Below, in pieces: positions 53,478 to 61,698 of a stretch of DNA of 64,000 nucleotides. The stretch is from JAAYOS01 sp050950785. GTDB lineage: Bacteria > Bacillota > Clostridia > Oscillospirales > JAAYOS01. Every line of letters begins with the position of its first letter. Within the stretch, counting starts at the first letter, position 1. The stretch lies in contig JBMNIG010000021.1 of assembly GCA_050950785.1 (NCBI GenBank), forward strand, positions 1 through 64,000. The letters run 5' to 3'. The notes under the pieces were generated by a model that did not search any database, was not told where the DNA came from, and saw nothing but the letters and a program-made list of their open reading frames with translations. The translations under genes and the position numbers were made by a program.

Positions 53478-54478
53478 CATTCACTGAGACTATGCTCAAG
53501 AAAGCTCATCTCAGCCAAAAAAGCATTGTTTTACCCGAGGCAACTGAAGAGAAGATACTCTTGGCTGCCAGAAAAGTGGCTGACATTGGCGCTGCCCGTC
53601 CTCTACTGCTTGGCAACCCTGATGAGATCTCAGCTGCTGCAAATAACGCTGATATATCACTTACAGGAATCGAAGTTGTCGATTCGGGTGATGAAGCCTT
53701 CAAAACAAAGCTTATATCCGATTTCCTTGCAGTAAGCGATGATTTCAGCGAAAAAGCTCTTAATAGAAAATTCCGCGAACCACTAAATATTGCAGCGGCA
53801 ATGGTCAGAGTTGGCTATGCCGACAGTCTTGGCGCAGGTCTTACCCGTTCAACAGGAGAAGTGATATTAACTGCTCAGCTTTTGATCGGAATGCAGGAAG
53901 GCATATCTACTGTGTCAAGTATTGGAATGGCTGAATTTCCAAACTTTGATGGCCCGGAGGGCAACATGCTTTGCTTTACAGACTGCGCGGTAAACATGAA
54001 ACCCAGCTCTGCTGAGCTTGCCGACATTGCCATAACTTCAGCACACACGGTTCGTGCCCTGCTGGGTTGGGAACCGAGGGTAGCGATGCTCTCTTTTTCA
54101 ACCAAAGGTTCGGGCGAACACGAAGATGTTGAAAAAGTTCGAAAAGCAGTTGAAATTGCCAAGTCCCGTAAACCAGACTTACTCATAGACGGCGAATTGC
54201 AGCTGGATGCAGCTATCATTCCTGAGGTTGCCAAAAAGAAAATCCGCGATGACTCACCCGTTGCAGGGCGCGCAAACATCATTGTATTTCCGGACTTAGG
54301 TGCTGGCAATATCGGTGTGAAGATGGCACAAATCTTTGGGGGTGCTGTAGCGCATGGACCTCTTCTTCAGGGCTTTGCTAAGCCTGTAACCGACTTTTCA
54401 AGGTCTGCTCCTGTAGAGGAAATCGTCGGAAACCTTGTAATGCTTGCGGTTTATGTACAAAACCAGCAGAGTGCATAG
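53474..54478 (+). CDS. Phosphotransacylase (Pta/Ptb family)
   Basis: Converts an acyl thioester and phosphate to an acyl phosphate. The 334-residue length and the motifs SFSTKGSGEHEDVEKV, LDAAIIPEVA, FPDLGAGNIG and HGPLLQGFAKPV place it in the acetyl/butyryl phosphotransferase family, closer to the Pta (EutD) style than to classical Ptb. Overlaps acpS by ATGA. Directly precedes butyrate kinase, so an acyl-phosphate to ATP route is likely. Whether the acyl donor is CoA or the neighbouring ACP is the key open point. Confidence 0.88.
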   Translation: MTFTETMLKKAHLSQKSIVLPEATEEKILLAARKVADIGAARPLLLGNPDEISAAANNADISLTGIEVVDSGDEAFKTKLISDFLAVSDDFSEKALNRKFREPLNIAAAMVRVGYADSLGAGLTRSTGEVILTAQLLIGMQEGISTVSSIGMAEFPNFDGPEGNMLCFTDCAVNMKPSSAELADIAITSAHTVRALLGWEPRVAMLSFSTKGSGEHEDVEKVRKAVEIAKSRKPDLLIDGELQLDAAIIPEVAKKKIRDDSPVAGRANIIVFPDLGAGNIGVKMAQIFGGAVAHGPLLQGFAKPVTDFSRSAPVEEIVGNLVMLAVYVQNQQSA

Positions 54479-54517
54479 CTTAATTTCTAATAATTCTAAT
54501 ACAGGAATGAAAACACT

Positions 54518-55606
54518 ATGAAAAAGTCTTATAAAATATTTGCGATAAACCCCGGTTCTACATCCACAAAGATCGCACTCTTTGAAAATGACAGCAAAGT
54601 GTTTGGTTCAACTTTGGATCATGACTCATCCGAACTTGCCAAATTTGAAAATCTCAGTGATCAACTCCCCTATCGACGCGAAAAAATCCTACAGGCTCTT
54701 GCAGAACAGGGATTGACACTACAAAATACACACGCCTTTGTTGGACGCGGCGGTGGCCTTGCTCCACTTGTAAGCGGAACATATATAGTCAATGAAATAC
54801 TGCTAAAACATGCCAGAGACTGTTTTGCAGGCGTTCATCCGGCGACTTTAGGTGCACAACTTGCAGCTGCATTTGCAGATGAGTTTGGTGGTAGTCAGTA
54901 TGTTGTAAATCCACCCGATGTTGACGAATTTTGCGATCTTGCTAGGATAACCGGTATTAAGGGTATATATCGAGAAAGTCGGGTGCATGCTTTAAATCAA
55001 AAAGAAATCGCCATTCGTTACGCAGCAAGTATCGGCAAATTTTATGACAGCCTAAATCTAATCGTCGCTCACATCGGAGGAGGAATCTCTGTTACTGCTC
55101 ATAAGCAGGGCAGGATGATCGACTCTAATGACATCCTAAACGGCGACGGTCCTTTTGCGCCAACCCGCTGCGGATCGATCCCAGTCAGTGCGTTGCTTAA
55201 GATGGATCCTGTAGAAGTAAAACCTAAGATAACAAAAACAGGCGGTTTAGTCGACCACCTTGGAACATCAGATACAAGAGAAGTTAAGCGCCGAATTGAA
55301 GCCGGTGACAAATATGCAAAACTGATATATGATGCAATGATTTACCAGATTGCAAAGCAGATTGGTGCTATGGCCGCAGTCCTCCAAGGTGAGATCGACG
55401 CTATAATATTTACTGGCGGAATATCAAATGATAACTATCTTACTGACGAGCTATCAAGCTATGTTGGTTATCTTTCACCTATTGCTGTAATGCCGGGAGA
55501 GTTTGAAATGGAGGCGCTTGCTGCCGGTGCTCTGCGTGTGCTGCGCGGCGAGGAACAAGCAAAGGAATATACTGGCGTTCCTGTTTGGACAGGATTTGAT
55601 TTCTAA
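54518..55606 (+). CDS. buk: Butyrate kinase family acyl kinase
   Basis: A 362-residue ASKHA-fold kinase that converts an acyl phosphate plus ADP to the free acid plus ATP. Motifs: FAINPGSTSTKIALFEND, FVGRGGGLAPLVSG, LIVAHIGGGISVTAHK and IIFTGGISND. Paired with the phosphotransacylase upstream. Branched and aromatic acyl phosphates are also accepted in this family, so the true substrate is not necessarily butyrate. Last gene of block A. Confidence 0.92.
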   Translation: MKKSYKIFAINPGSTSTKIALFENDSKVFGSTLDHDSSELAKFENLSDQLPYRREKILQALAEQGLTLQNTHAFVGRGGGLAPLVSGTYIVNEILLKHARDCFAGVHPATLGAQLAAAFADEFGGSQYVVNPPDVDEFCDLARITGIKGIYRESRVHALNQKEIAIRYAASIGKFYDSLNLIVAHIGGGISVTAHKQGRMIDSNDILNGDGPFAPTRCGSIPVSALLKMDPVEVKPKITKTGGLVDHLGTSDTREVKRRIEAGDKYAKLIYDAMIYQIAKQIGAMAAVLQGEIDAIIFTGGISNDNYLTDELSSYVGYLSPIAVMPGEFEMEALAAGALRVLRGEEQAKEYTGVPVWTGFDF

Positions 55607-55659
55607 TCCTATTTGGTCGCAAATTACAATCTTTATTTCAGAACGATTTTTAGCTATGC

Positions 55660-55674
55660 TTGAAATGGTTTTCA
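55660..55674. promoter_or_regulatory. Possible LacI-family operator upstream of the regulator gene
   Basis: TTGAAATGGTTTTCA, one mismatch from the catabolite/LacI consensus WTGNAANCGNWNNCW (central C is G). Located about 50 bases before the lacI-type start, which suggests autoregulation. Confidence 0.4.
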
Positions 55675-55721
55675 TTTCATTATATAATATTTTTATTACA
55701 CTAAAGGATGTGGGTGAATCC

Positions 55722-56738
55722 ATGGCCACCATATTAGACGTAGCACGTGAAGCAGAGGTCTCCCCAGCTACTGTATCGAGAGTTATAAACAACAGCTTTT
55801 TAGTCTCCGAAGAGAAAAAACAACGTGTATACGAAGCTATGCAAAAAGTCGGATACACTGTCACTCCGAAACACCGCTCTGCAAAAAGCAATGGAAAATT
55901 GTTAGTTGCCATTACAAACATGAGCAATTATGATCTATTTGACGGGATGCAGCGCTGTGCCGCAGAGCTTGGATACGGACTTGTATTTGCTCACACTTCC
56001 GATCGTCCCGGTGCGTTGCAAGAGACAATTGAGCTACTCAAAGTTCTTGACGCAAGCGGACAGGTTGCCGGTATTCTGCTAATAAACTTTATATTAAAGT
56101 CAGAGATCGATTTTATACATTACATTCAGAAGTATCCCGTTGTCCAGGTAATGGAAGCCGTGGATTTGGAAAACAACTACCTTGTTTCCACAGACGACTA
56201 TCAGGCTGCTTATGATGCCGTATCGCACTTGATTGAGCAAGGAAGGAAGCGTATTGCCATATATATCACTAAACTTCCCGAAAATCGAATGAACTTTGAG
56301 AAGTTGCGGCTCCATGGATATAACGCTGCACTGATGGATCATGGACTTCAGCACCTGGACGAATTACTAAGGTACGCCGACTTTAATTTTGAGGGTGCAG
56401 AATATACAACAAAGAAGATGCTCAAGACAATGGATGAGCTTCCCGATGCCATCCTATGTATGAGCGACACTGTAGCCAGAGGATGCGTAAAAACCCTTTT
56501 GGACAATGGTATTTCTGTCCCGGATGACATAGCCGTTGTTGGGATCGATGATCTAGAAGGCAACGATTATATGACTCCTTCTCTAACCTCTGTAGCTCAA
56601 GCTTTTGACATAATCGGTGAAGAATCGGTACGACTACTCAGCAGCATTATTAACGGCGAAACAACCAAAGGGCGTAAGATTTATGTTCCTCACAAACTTG
56701 TAGTGCGACAATCAAGTAATGTGCGTGATAAAGAATAA
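55722..56738 (+). CDS. LacI-family transcriptional regulator
   Basis: A 338-residue repressor with an N-terminal helix-turn-helix (TILDVAREAEVSPATVSRVI) and a periplasmic-binding-protein-like effector domain (SGQVAGILLINFILK; AVVGIDDLEGNDYMTPSL). It sits between blocks A and B and probably senses a sugar or glycoside derived from block B substrates. The ATG at 55722 is the only start that fits the helix-turn-helix; an upstream GTG in frame is possible. Confidence 0.9.
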   Translation: MATILDVAREAEVSPATVSRVINNSFLVSEEKKQRVYEAMQKVGYTVTPKHRSAKSNGKLLVAITNMSNYDLFDGMQRCAAELGYGLVFAHTSDRPGALQETIELLKVLDASGQVAGILLINFILKSEIDFIHYIQKYPVVQVMEAVDLENNYLVSTDDYQAAYDAVSHLIEQGRKRIAIYITKLPENRMNFEKLRLHGYNAALMDHGLQHLDELLRYADFNFEGAEYTTKKMLKTMDELPDAILCMSDTVARGCVKTLLDNGISVPDDIAVVGIDDLEGNDYMTPSLTSVAQAFDIIGEESVRLLSSIINGETTKGRKIYVPHKLVVRQSSNVRDKE

Positions 56739-56807
56739 AAAGCTTTAAGTAATAGAGTCCTTTGAGTCCTCAGTTTCAAGTTTTTTGACCAACATATAAG
56801 TTAAAAT

Positions 56808-56855
56808 CCCCTTGTGAGTACAGTTTAGACATCAACTCACAGGGGGTAATTATTT
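56808..56855 (+). terminator. Rho-independent terminator of the LacI gene
   Basis: Arms CCCCTTGTGAGT (56808-56819) and ACTCACAGGGG (56835-56845), then TAATTATTT. The 56739-57171 gap holds, after this, the block B promoter and operator-like repeat and no gene. Confidence 0.8.
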
Positions 56856-57032
56856 GTGCTATCAATTTGAACTCTTTTTATATTTTGAGATCAATATAAA
56901 CATTTGCTCTCCAAGTGATTCCAGTAAAGTGCGAAGATTTACAACTACTGTTCAGCCGATAACAGTCACTTAAATATCATGTAAGATCTTTTTTAGTGTT
57001 TATGAATATTTCTGAAAATTTCTTAATAAATC

Positions 57033-57062
57033 TTGAAATATAGGTTTGTAATATGATACAAT
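57033..57062 (+). promoter_or_regulatory. Sigma-A promoter of block B (extended -10)
   Basis: TTGAAA, 18-base spacer, TGATACAAT with TG extended -10. Transcription would start about 57069, immediately before the inverted repeat. Confidence 0.65.
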
Positions 57063-57073
57063 GATTGTGCTCA

Positions 57074-57106
57074 ATATTGAAAGTGAGTTATTTTGACTTT
57101 CAATAT
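57074..57106. promoter_or_regulatory. Inverted repeat overlapping the block B transcript start
   Basis: Perfect 11-base arms ATATTGAAAGT (57074-57084) and ACTTTCAATAT (57096-57106), 11-base centre. Just downstream of the promoter, a good place for a repressor site or a 5-prime hairpin. Contains the TGAAA/TTTCA half-sites. Confidence 0.6.
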
Positions 57107-57171
57107 ACTCGCTTACGATTAACGTGAGACAGTCAATTTAATAATAACAATAGAACAGCAGGTGATATAAA

Positions 57172-58263
57172 ATGGAAAAACTCAGAATCGGTATCGTTGG
57201 CTGTGGTTTTATCGGCACCAGCAAACACCTACCCGGACTTGCAAAACAATCTGACAAAGCGGAAATCGTAGCATTCTGCGACATAATTCCGGAACGGGCA
57301 GAAATGGCTAAAGCCCAATATGGCGGTGCAGATTCATACGCGTGTACGGACTATATGCAGCTTGTCAATGACAAGACCTTGGATGTGATTCATGTATGTA
57401 CTCCTAACGTCACGCACTGCGAAATTACATGTGCAGCCCTTGAGGCAGGCAAACACGTAATGTGCGAAAAGCCCATGGCCGTTACATATGCAGAAGCAAA
57501 AAAGATGGTCGATACTGCAAAGCGCGTTGGCAAGAAGCTGACAGTAGGTTATCAGAATCGTTTCCGCGACGATGCGATCTATTTGCGCAACATGGTTGAC
57601 AACGGACGACTTGGCGACATTTATTATGCCCAGGCTAATGCAATGCGCCGTCGCTGCGTTCCCACTTGGGGCGTTTTCACGGATAAGTCCCTGCAGGGTG
57701 GTGGTCCTCTGATCGACCTTGGCACACATGCTCTCGACCTGACCCTTTGGTATATGGGAAACTACGAGCCTGAAAGCGTCAGCGGTTCTGTTTTCTATAA
57801 GATGGGGGATAAGACCGAGGGCAACCTCTGTGGACCATGGGATCCGGAAAAATACGAGGTTGAGGACAGTGCATTTGGCTTTATCCGTATGAAAAACGGT
57901 GCCACCATCTATCTCTCCGCATCCTGGGTACTAAATATTATGGAGCCGAGAGAAGCGTGCACCACACTCTGTGGAACCGAAGGCGGTGCCGAGATGCGTA
58001 TGAAGGGCGAAGATTACACATGCCTGATCAACTATGCAGACGGTGGACGTTTGGTTGATGCTTCAGTTGACTTCAGTCAGAAAATCGCATTCGGTCCTGA
58101 CGATGTAGAAGAAAAACCAGGTGACCGCGAGGCAGCACAGTGGATCGATGCAATCCTCAATGACCATGATCCGGTTGTCCTTCCTGAGCAGGCCATGGTG
58201 GTCACTCAGATCCTTGAAGCTATTTACGAATCCGGTCACAACGGCAAACCTGTTTATCTATAA
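57172..58263 (+). CDS. Gfo/Idh/MocA oxidoreductase of a C-glycoside-type deglycosylation cluster (DgpA/DfgC-like)
   Basis: A 363-residue NAD(P)-dependent dehydrogenase, first gene of block B. Rossmann loop IGIVGCGFIGTSKHLPG; cofactor motif HVMCEKPMAV; catalytic segment GGGPLIDLGTHALDLTLWY. In the known gut systems (strain PUE DgpA, Eubacterium cellulosolvens Dfg) a protein of this family oxidises C3 of the glucosyl group of a C-glycoside, after which two further subunits cleave the C-C bond. The two genes that follow here fit those subunits, so the same role is inferred. It could also oxidise an O-glycoside. GGTG site before the ATG. Confidence 0.78.
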   Translation: MEKLRIGIVGCGFIGTSKHLPGLAKQSDKAEIVAFCDIIPERAEMAKAQYGGADSYACTDYMQLVNDKTLDVIHVCTPNVTHCEITCAALEAGKHVMCEKPMAVTYAEAKKMVDTAKRVGKKLTVGYQNRFRDDAIYLRNMVDNGRLGDIYYAQANAMRRRCVPTWGVFTDKSLQGGGPLIDLGTHALDLTLWYMGNYEPESVSGSVFYKMGDKTEGNLCGPWDPEKYEVEDSAFGFIRMKNGATIYLSASWVLNIMEPREACTTLCGTEGGAEMRMKGEDYTCLINYADGGRLVDASVDFSQKIAFGPDDVEEKPGDREAAQWIDAILNDHDPVVLPEQAMVVTQILEAIYESGHNGKPVYL

Positions 58264-58278
58264 GAAAGGAGTCCAAAA

Positions 58279-58716
58279 ATGGCTCTTGATTTTCAATATG
58301 ATGAGCTCATGTTCTCAAAGAGCACTGTAAAAGCCGCTTATGCCGGTGACGTGGCATATGGATATGAGTTTCAAATTATGTATCCGTCATACCGTGGTAC
58401 ATTCCTAAGCTGTATTGAAAAACTTACAGTAAAACTGGATGGCGTAGAGATCGATCAGGAAAACCTCAGGTTTACACTGAACGGAAAGCAATTTTTGATC
58501 AACGAGCTGCCGTCTCTCTGCCATGAATACTGGTTTGTCCTTGATCGCGCAGTTATAACCGTGTTGCATGACGGCGGTATTCCCGCGGATGCAAAGCAAA
58601 TTGAAGTGGAGATGGTTCACCGCGTTCCTTATACAGGATATTTTGGTGAATATCTAACACTCACAAGTCATGGTACACTGCAGATCGGCAACCTTGTAAA
58701 GGAGGCAAGCAAATGA
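58279..58716 (+). CDS. Small beta-rich protein, DUF6379-like (DgpB/DfgB-type subunit)
   Basis: A 145-residue protein without catalytic signature of its own, with segments YAGDVAYGYEFQIMYPSYRG, NELPSLCHEYWFVLD and EVEMVHRVPYTGYFGEY. Its size, sequence style and position between a Gfo/Idh/MocA enzyme and a TIM-barrel protein match the small subunit of C-glycoside deglycosidases, which forms a complex with the barrel protein. Its stop overlaps the next start by ATGA, consistent with a stoichiometric complex. AAAGGAG precedes the ATG. Confidence 0.78.
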   Translation: MALDFQYDELMFSKSTVKAAYAGDVAYGYEFQIMYPSYRGTFLSCIEKLTVKLDGVEIDQENLRFTLNGKQFLINELPSLCHEYWFVLDRAVITVLHDGGIPADAKQIEVEMVHRVPYTGYFGEYLTLTSHGTLQIGNLVKEASK

Positions 58717-59678
58717 AACAACTTAATCAGAAAATTGAATTGGGTGTCTCCCTTTACAGCTTAACAAGCGAATTTGTCAAGGAAAAGATGGATCTTGAAA
58801 ATTGTCTTAAGACTGTGTCTGAAATGGGATTTAAGGGAATTGAGATCGTTGCGGCACAAATGGTTCCGGAATATCCTAACCCGTCTGACAGGTGGCTGTT
58901 CGAGTTTCGCGATCTGCTCGCCAAGTATGATCTCACTCCTGTATGCTACAGCGCATATATAGACAACGGTCTTCGCACAGAGAGAGATCTCAATCGTGAC
59001 GAGATCATTCAGTTCACATACAATGATATGCTTTACGCAAAAAAAGCCGGCTTTCAGATGGTCCGCACACAGCATTCCATCTCCCCGGAAATTTTAGAGG
59101 AAATGGTTCCGGCCTGTGAAAAGCTTGATATCATGCTCACAGTTGAAATGCACCACCCGCACCATCCCAAAGTAGATGTGTGGGAAAAGTATATAGAGCT
59201 TATGAATAAATACGAGCACTTAGGCGTCGTACCCGACTTTAGTATATTCCAGCACAAACCGCACCGCTTGTTGGTTGAGCGCCTTGTTCGTGCAGGTTTC
59301 CGGGAAGATAAGCTAAACAGAGTTCTGGAATACCATGAAAAAGGAATCCCTAGTGAAAATGCTATCGGCGAACTCGCTCTCACGGCAGAAGAAGCCCAGT
59401 TTACACAAGAGCTCTATGAAAAGTTTAATCCAACACCCTTGGAAGATCTTAAAACACTTATCCCGGTCACACCATATATTCATGGAAAGTTTTATATCCT
59501 TGACAATGACGAGTTCGATCCTTGCATTCCTTATAACAAGATACTGCCGATGATACAGCAGCTCGGATATAAAGGATATATAGCAGCTGAATATGAAGGA
59601 CATCACTTTGACATGTCGGTTGACATAAAGCAACAACTTCGCAATTACGCTTCCATATTCAACAAATATATAAATTAG
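58713..59678 (+). CDS. TIM-barrel C-glycoside deglycosidase-type subunit (DgpC/DfgA-like)
   Basis: A 321-residue AP-endonuclease-2-fold barrel, the large subunit of the inferred complex. Metal ligand candidates: LTVEMHHPHHPKV, LGVVPDFSIFQHKP, YIHGKFYILDND and YIAAEYEGHHFDM, giving Glu, Asp, His and Glu. Compared with ordinary sugar isomerases, it is longer by a 60-residue insertion before IHGKFY. In the known enzymes a metal-dependent deprotonation cleaves the C-C bond of the 3-keto glycoside. Substrate is inferred from the family only. GGAGG precedes the ATG; overlap with the previous gene. Confidence 0.8.
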   Translation: MKQLNQKIELGVSLYSLTSEFVKEKMDLENCLKTVSEMGFKGIEIVAAQMVPEYPNPSDRWLFEFRDLLAKYDLTPVCYSAYIDNGLRTERDLNRDEIIQFTYNDMLYAKKAGFQMVRTQHSISPEILEEMVPACEKLDIMLTVEMHHPHHPKVDVWEKYIELMNKYEHLGVVPDFSIFQHKPHRLLVERLVRAGFREDKLNRVLEYHEKGIPSENAIGELALTAEEAQFTQELYEKFNPTPLEDLKTLIPVTPYIHGKFYILDNDEFDPCIPYNKILPMIQQLGYKGYIAAEYEGHHFDMSVDIKQQLRNYASIFNKYIN

Positions 59679-59687
59679 GAGGACTCA

Positions 59688-61451
59688 ATGGTATCTCTAG
59701 ATAAATATAGAAACGATCCCAATTACAAGATAGTTCCTACGCAATTTGGCGACGAGACAATCGATGTCATATATCGCAAGCTACGCACACCTATGTCACG
59801 CGCCGACCAGGAAAAGCTTCCTCCCGAGGAGCGGGATATGTTTTCCTTTGTGGCGGATTTCAACCCCAGAACTTACGATGCGACTCCTGATATTATTTGC
59901 CATCAGGACGTGGCTGTTAAGCTTCGCGACGGCACAACAATATATGTTGACATCTTCCTGCCAAAAAACAGTGGTCCGGTGCCGATAATTGCTTCATGGA
60001 GTCCTTTCGGAAAGCGCCCCGGCGAAGGATTCGACGAGTGGCAGCTGATGGGAGTACCACCCGGAACGGTTTCAAAATCAGCAAAGTTTGAGTCTGCGGA
60101 CCCCGAATACTGGTGTCATTACGGATACGGTATCGCCAACATTGATCCACGTGGTATCGGTCATTCAGAGGGCGACGCGGTGTTCATGGGTTCCCAGGAA
60201 GGCCGCGACGGATATGACTTTGTCGAGTGGTGCGCAGCCCAGCCATGGTGCAACGGCAAGGTTGGCCTGTTCGGAAACTCCGGTGTCGCTATGGCGCAGC
60301 TCCGCATTGCCGCCGAATGCCCGCCTCACCTCGTCTGCATCGCACCTTGGGAAGCAACAGGCGATCTGTTCCGCGAATCAATGCGTGAAGGTGGCATAAG
60401 GGGCGAATACGCCGAAAGCGTTATCGGTATGGTAGCAGGCAATGGATACATAGAAGATCCGCTTGCAATGGCAGATGTATATCCAGCCTGGAACGCATAT
60501 TGGGAGGACAAGGTTCCCAAGTATAGGAACATTAGGATACCAACTTATTACACATCATGTTGGAATCATTTCCATAACATCGGTTCTTTCGAGGGATTCC
60601 GCAAGATCCGTTCACGTAAAAAGTGGATGCGTGCGCATCGCGAATTCGAGTGGCCGGATACATATAACAACCAGAACATTGAAGAGCTGCGCAAGTTCTT
60701 TGATCGCTATCTCCTTGATATCAGAAACGGTTGGGAATTCACACCTAGGGTTCGAATAGAAGTAATGGATGCGTACACCTTTGATTACCAAATCAACCGT
60801 CCTGAAAACGAATTCCCCCTAAAGCGTACACAATACACAAATCTTTATCTCGACTCATCAAAAGGCACCATGGACACAGAGGCAAATATGCCGGAAGCAA
60901 AGATGTCCTTTGATGGTGAGACAGGAGAAGTTTACTTCGATTACAAATTCAATGAGGATACTGAGATTACAGGTTACATGAGCCTGCACGCATGGGTATC
61001 TGTAGATGGATACGATGATGGTGATCTCTTCTTTACAATAAAGAAGATTGGCCAGGACGGCAAAACGGAAATACCGGTACTCGTCTTAGGTGAAGAGCAT
61101 CCCGGAGCATGGAGCAAATTGCGTCTTTCCTGGCGTGGTCTCTCCGAAAAACTCAGCACCGATTTCCGTCCGGAACTTGCCTTCGAGAAGCAGGAAAAGC
61201 TGAAGCCCGGCGAAGTTGTACCCATTGACATTGCTTTCGTGCCATATAGCAGAATCTGGCACAAAGGAGAAACCCTTAGGCTCCACATCGCAGGTCGCTA
61301 CATCCGCGACGAATCCTGGTTTGAGCGCCTTGTATGGCACACAGACAACAAAGGAGTTATCAATATTCACAGCGGTGGATCTTATGACAGCTATCTGCGT
61401 ATACCGATTATACCACCGCGTTGGCAAAGTGGAGACTATATTTACAGATAG
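59688..61451 (+). CDS. CocE/S15-type alpha/beta hydrolase
   Basis: A 587-residue hydrolase of the CocE/NonD or X-Pro dipeptidyl-peptidase family. Residues about 65-330 form the alpha/beta hydrolase with the nucleophile Ser198 in LFGNSGVAMAQL and NIDPRGIGHSEG before it; residues about 360-580 form the C-terminal beta-jelly roll (LRLHIAGRYIRDESWFERL). It starts nine bases after the previous stop, with AGGAGG, so it is cotranscribed. It may cleave an ester or amide on the aglycone, for example an acyl, lactone or depsidone bond; no direct evidence. Confidence 0.85.
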   Translation: MVSLDKYRNDPNYKIVPTQFGDETIDVIYRKLRTPMSRADQEKLPPEERDMFSFVADFNPRTYDATPDIICHQDVAVKLRDGTTIYVDIFLPKNSGPVPIIASWSPFGKRPGEGFDEWQLMGVPPGTVSKSAKFESADPEYWCHYGYGIANIDPRGIGHSEGDAVFMGSQEGRDGYDFVEWCAAQPWCNGKVGLFGNSGVAMAQLRIAAECPPHLVCIAPWEATGDLFRESMREGGIRGEYAESVIGMVAGNGYIEDPLAMADVYPAWNAYWEDKVPKYRNIRIPTYYTSCWNHFHNIGSFEGFRKIRSRKKWMRAHREFEWPDTYNNQNIEELRKFFDRYLLDIRNGWEFTPRVRIEVMDAYTFDYQINRPENEFPLKRTQYTNLYLDSSKGTMDTEANMPEAKMSFDGETGEVYFDYKFNEDTEITGYMSLHAWVSVDGYDDGDLFFTIKKIGQDGKTEIPVLVLGEEHPGAWSKLRLSWRGLSEKLSTDFRPELAFEKQEKLKPGEVVPIDIAFVPYSRIWHKGETLRLHIAGRYIRDESWFERLVWHTDNKGVINIHSGGSYDSYLRIPIIPPRWQSGDYIYR

Positions 61452-61490
61452 TTCCATTTACAGATAGTTTCAAACAGATAGTTTCAATTA
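61440..61490. repeat. Short tandem repeat around the CocE gene stop
   Basis: ACAGATAGTT units repeated three times (around 61445, 61459 and 61475) spanning the stop codon, so the duplicated units lie just beyond it. Confidence 0.6.
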
Positions 61491-61566
61491 GTTAAACTTC
61501 TAGTTATACTTATAGAAGTCTAAAAGAACTGCTAGCTAAAGCAAGTATTAAAAGCTAAATTAATAG

Positions 61567-61614
61567 TTAATTGCTCTTAGCTCTTAGCTATGGCTTTTAG
61601 CTAAGAGCAATTAA
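61567..61614. repeat. Long stem-loop between CocE and the reductase gene
   Basis: Perfect 16-base arms TTAATTGCTCTTAGCT (61567-61582) and complement (61599-61614). No T-run follows on either strand, so it is more likely an mRNA processing or stability hairpin, or a small repeat, than a terminator. No gene is seen in this gap. Confidence 0.6.
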
Positions 61615-61698
61615 AATAGCCAATAGAACCTGATAATTGATAGCAAAAGAAAACAACTTAAAAGTCAATAAGTATAAATTCAATACAGGAGGATATAT

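Noticed and set aside
55503..55721. N-terminal extension of the LacI regulator
   Set aside because: The extra 73 codons overlap butyrate kinase in another frame and have no LacI homology.
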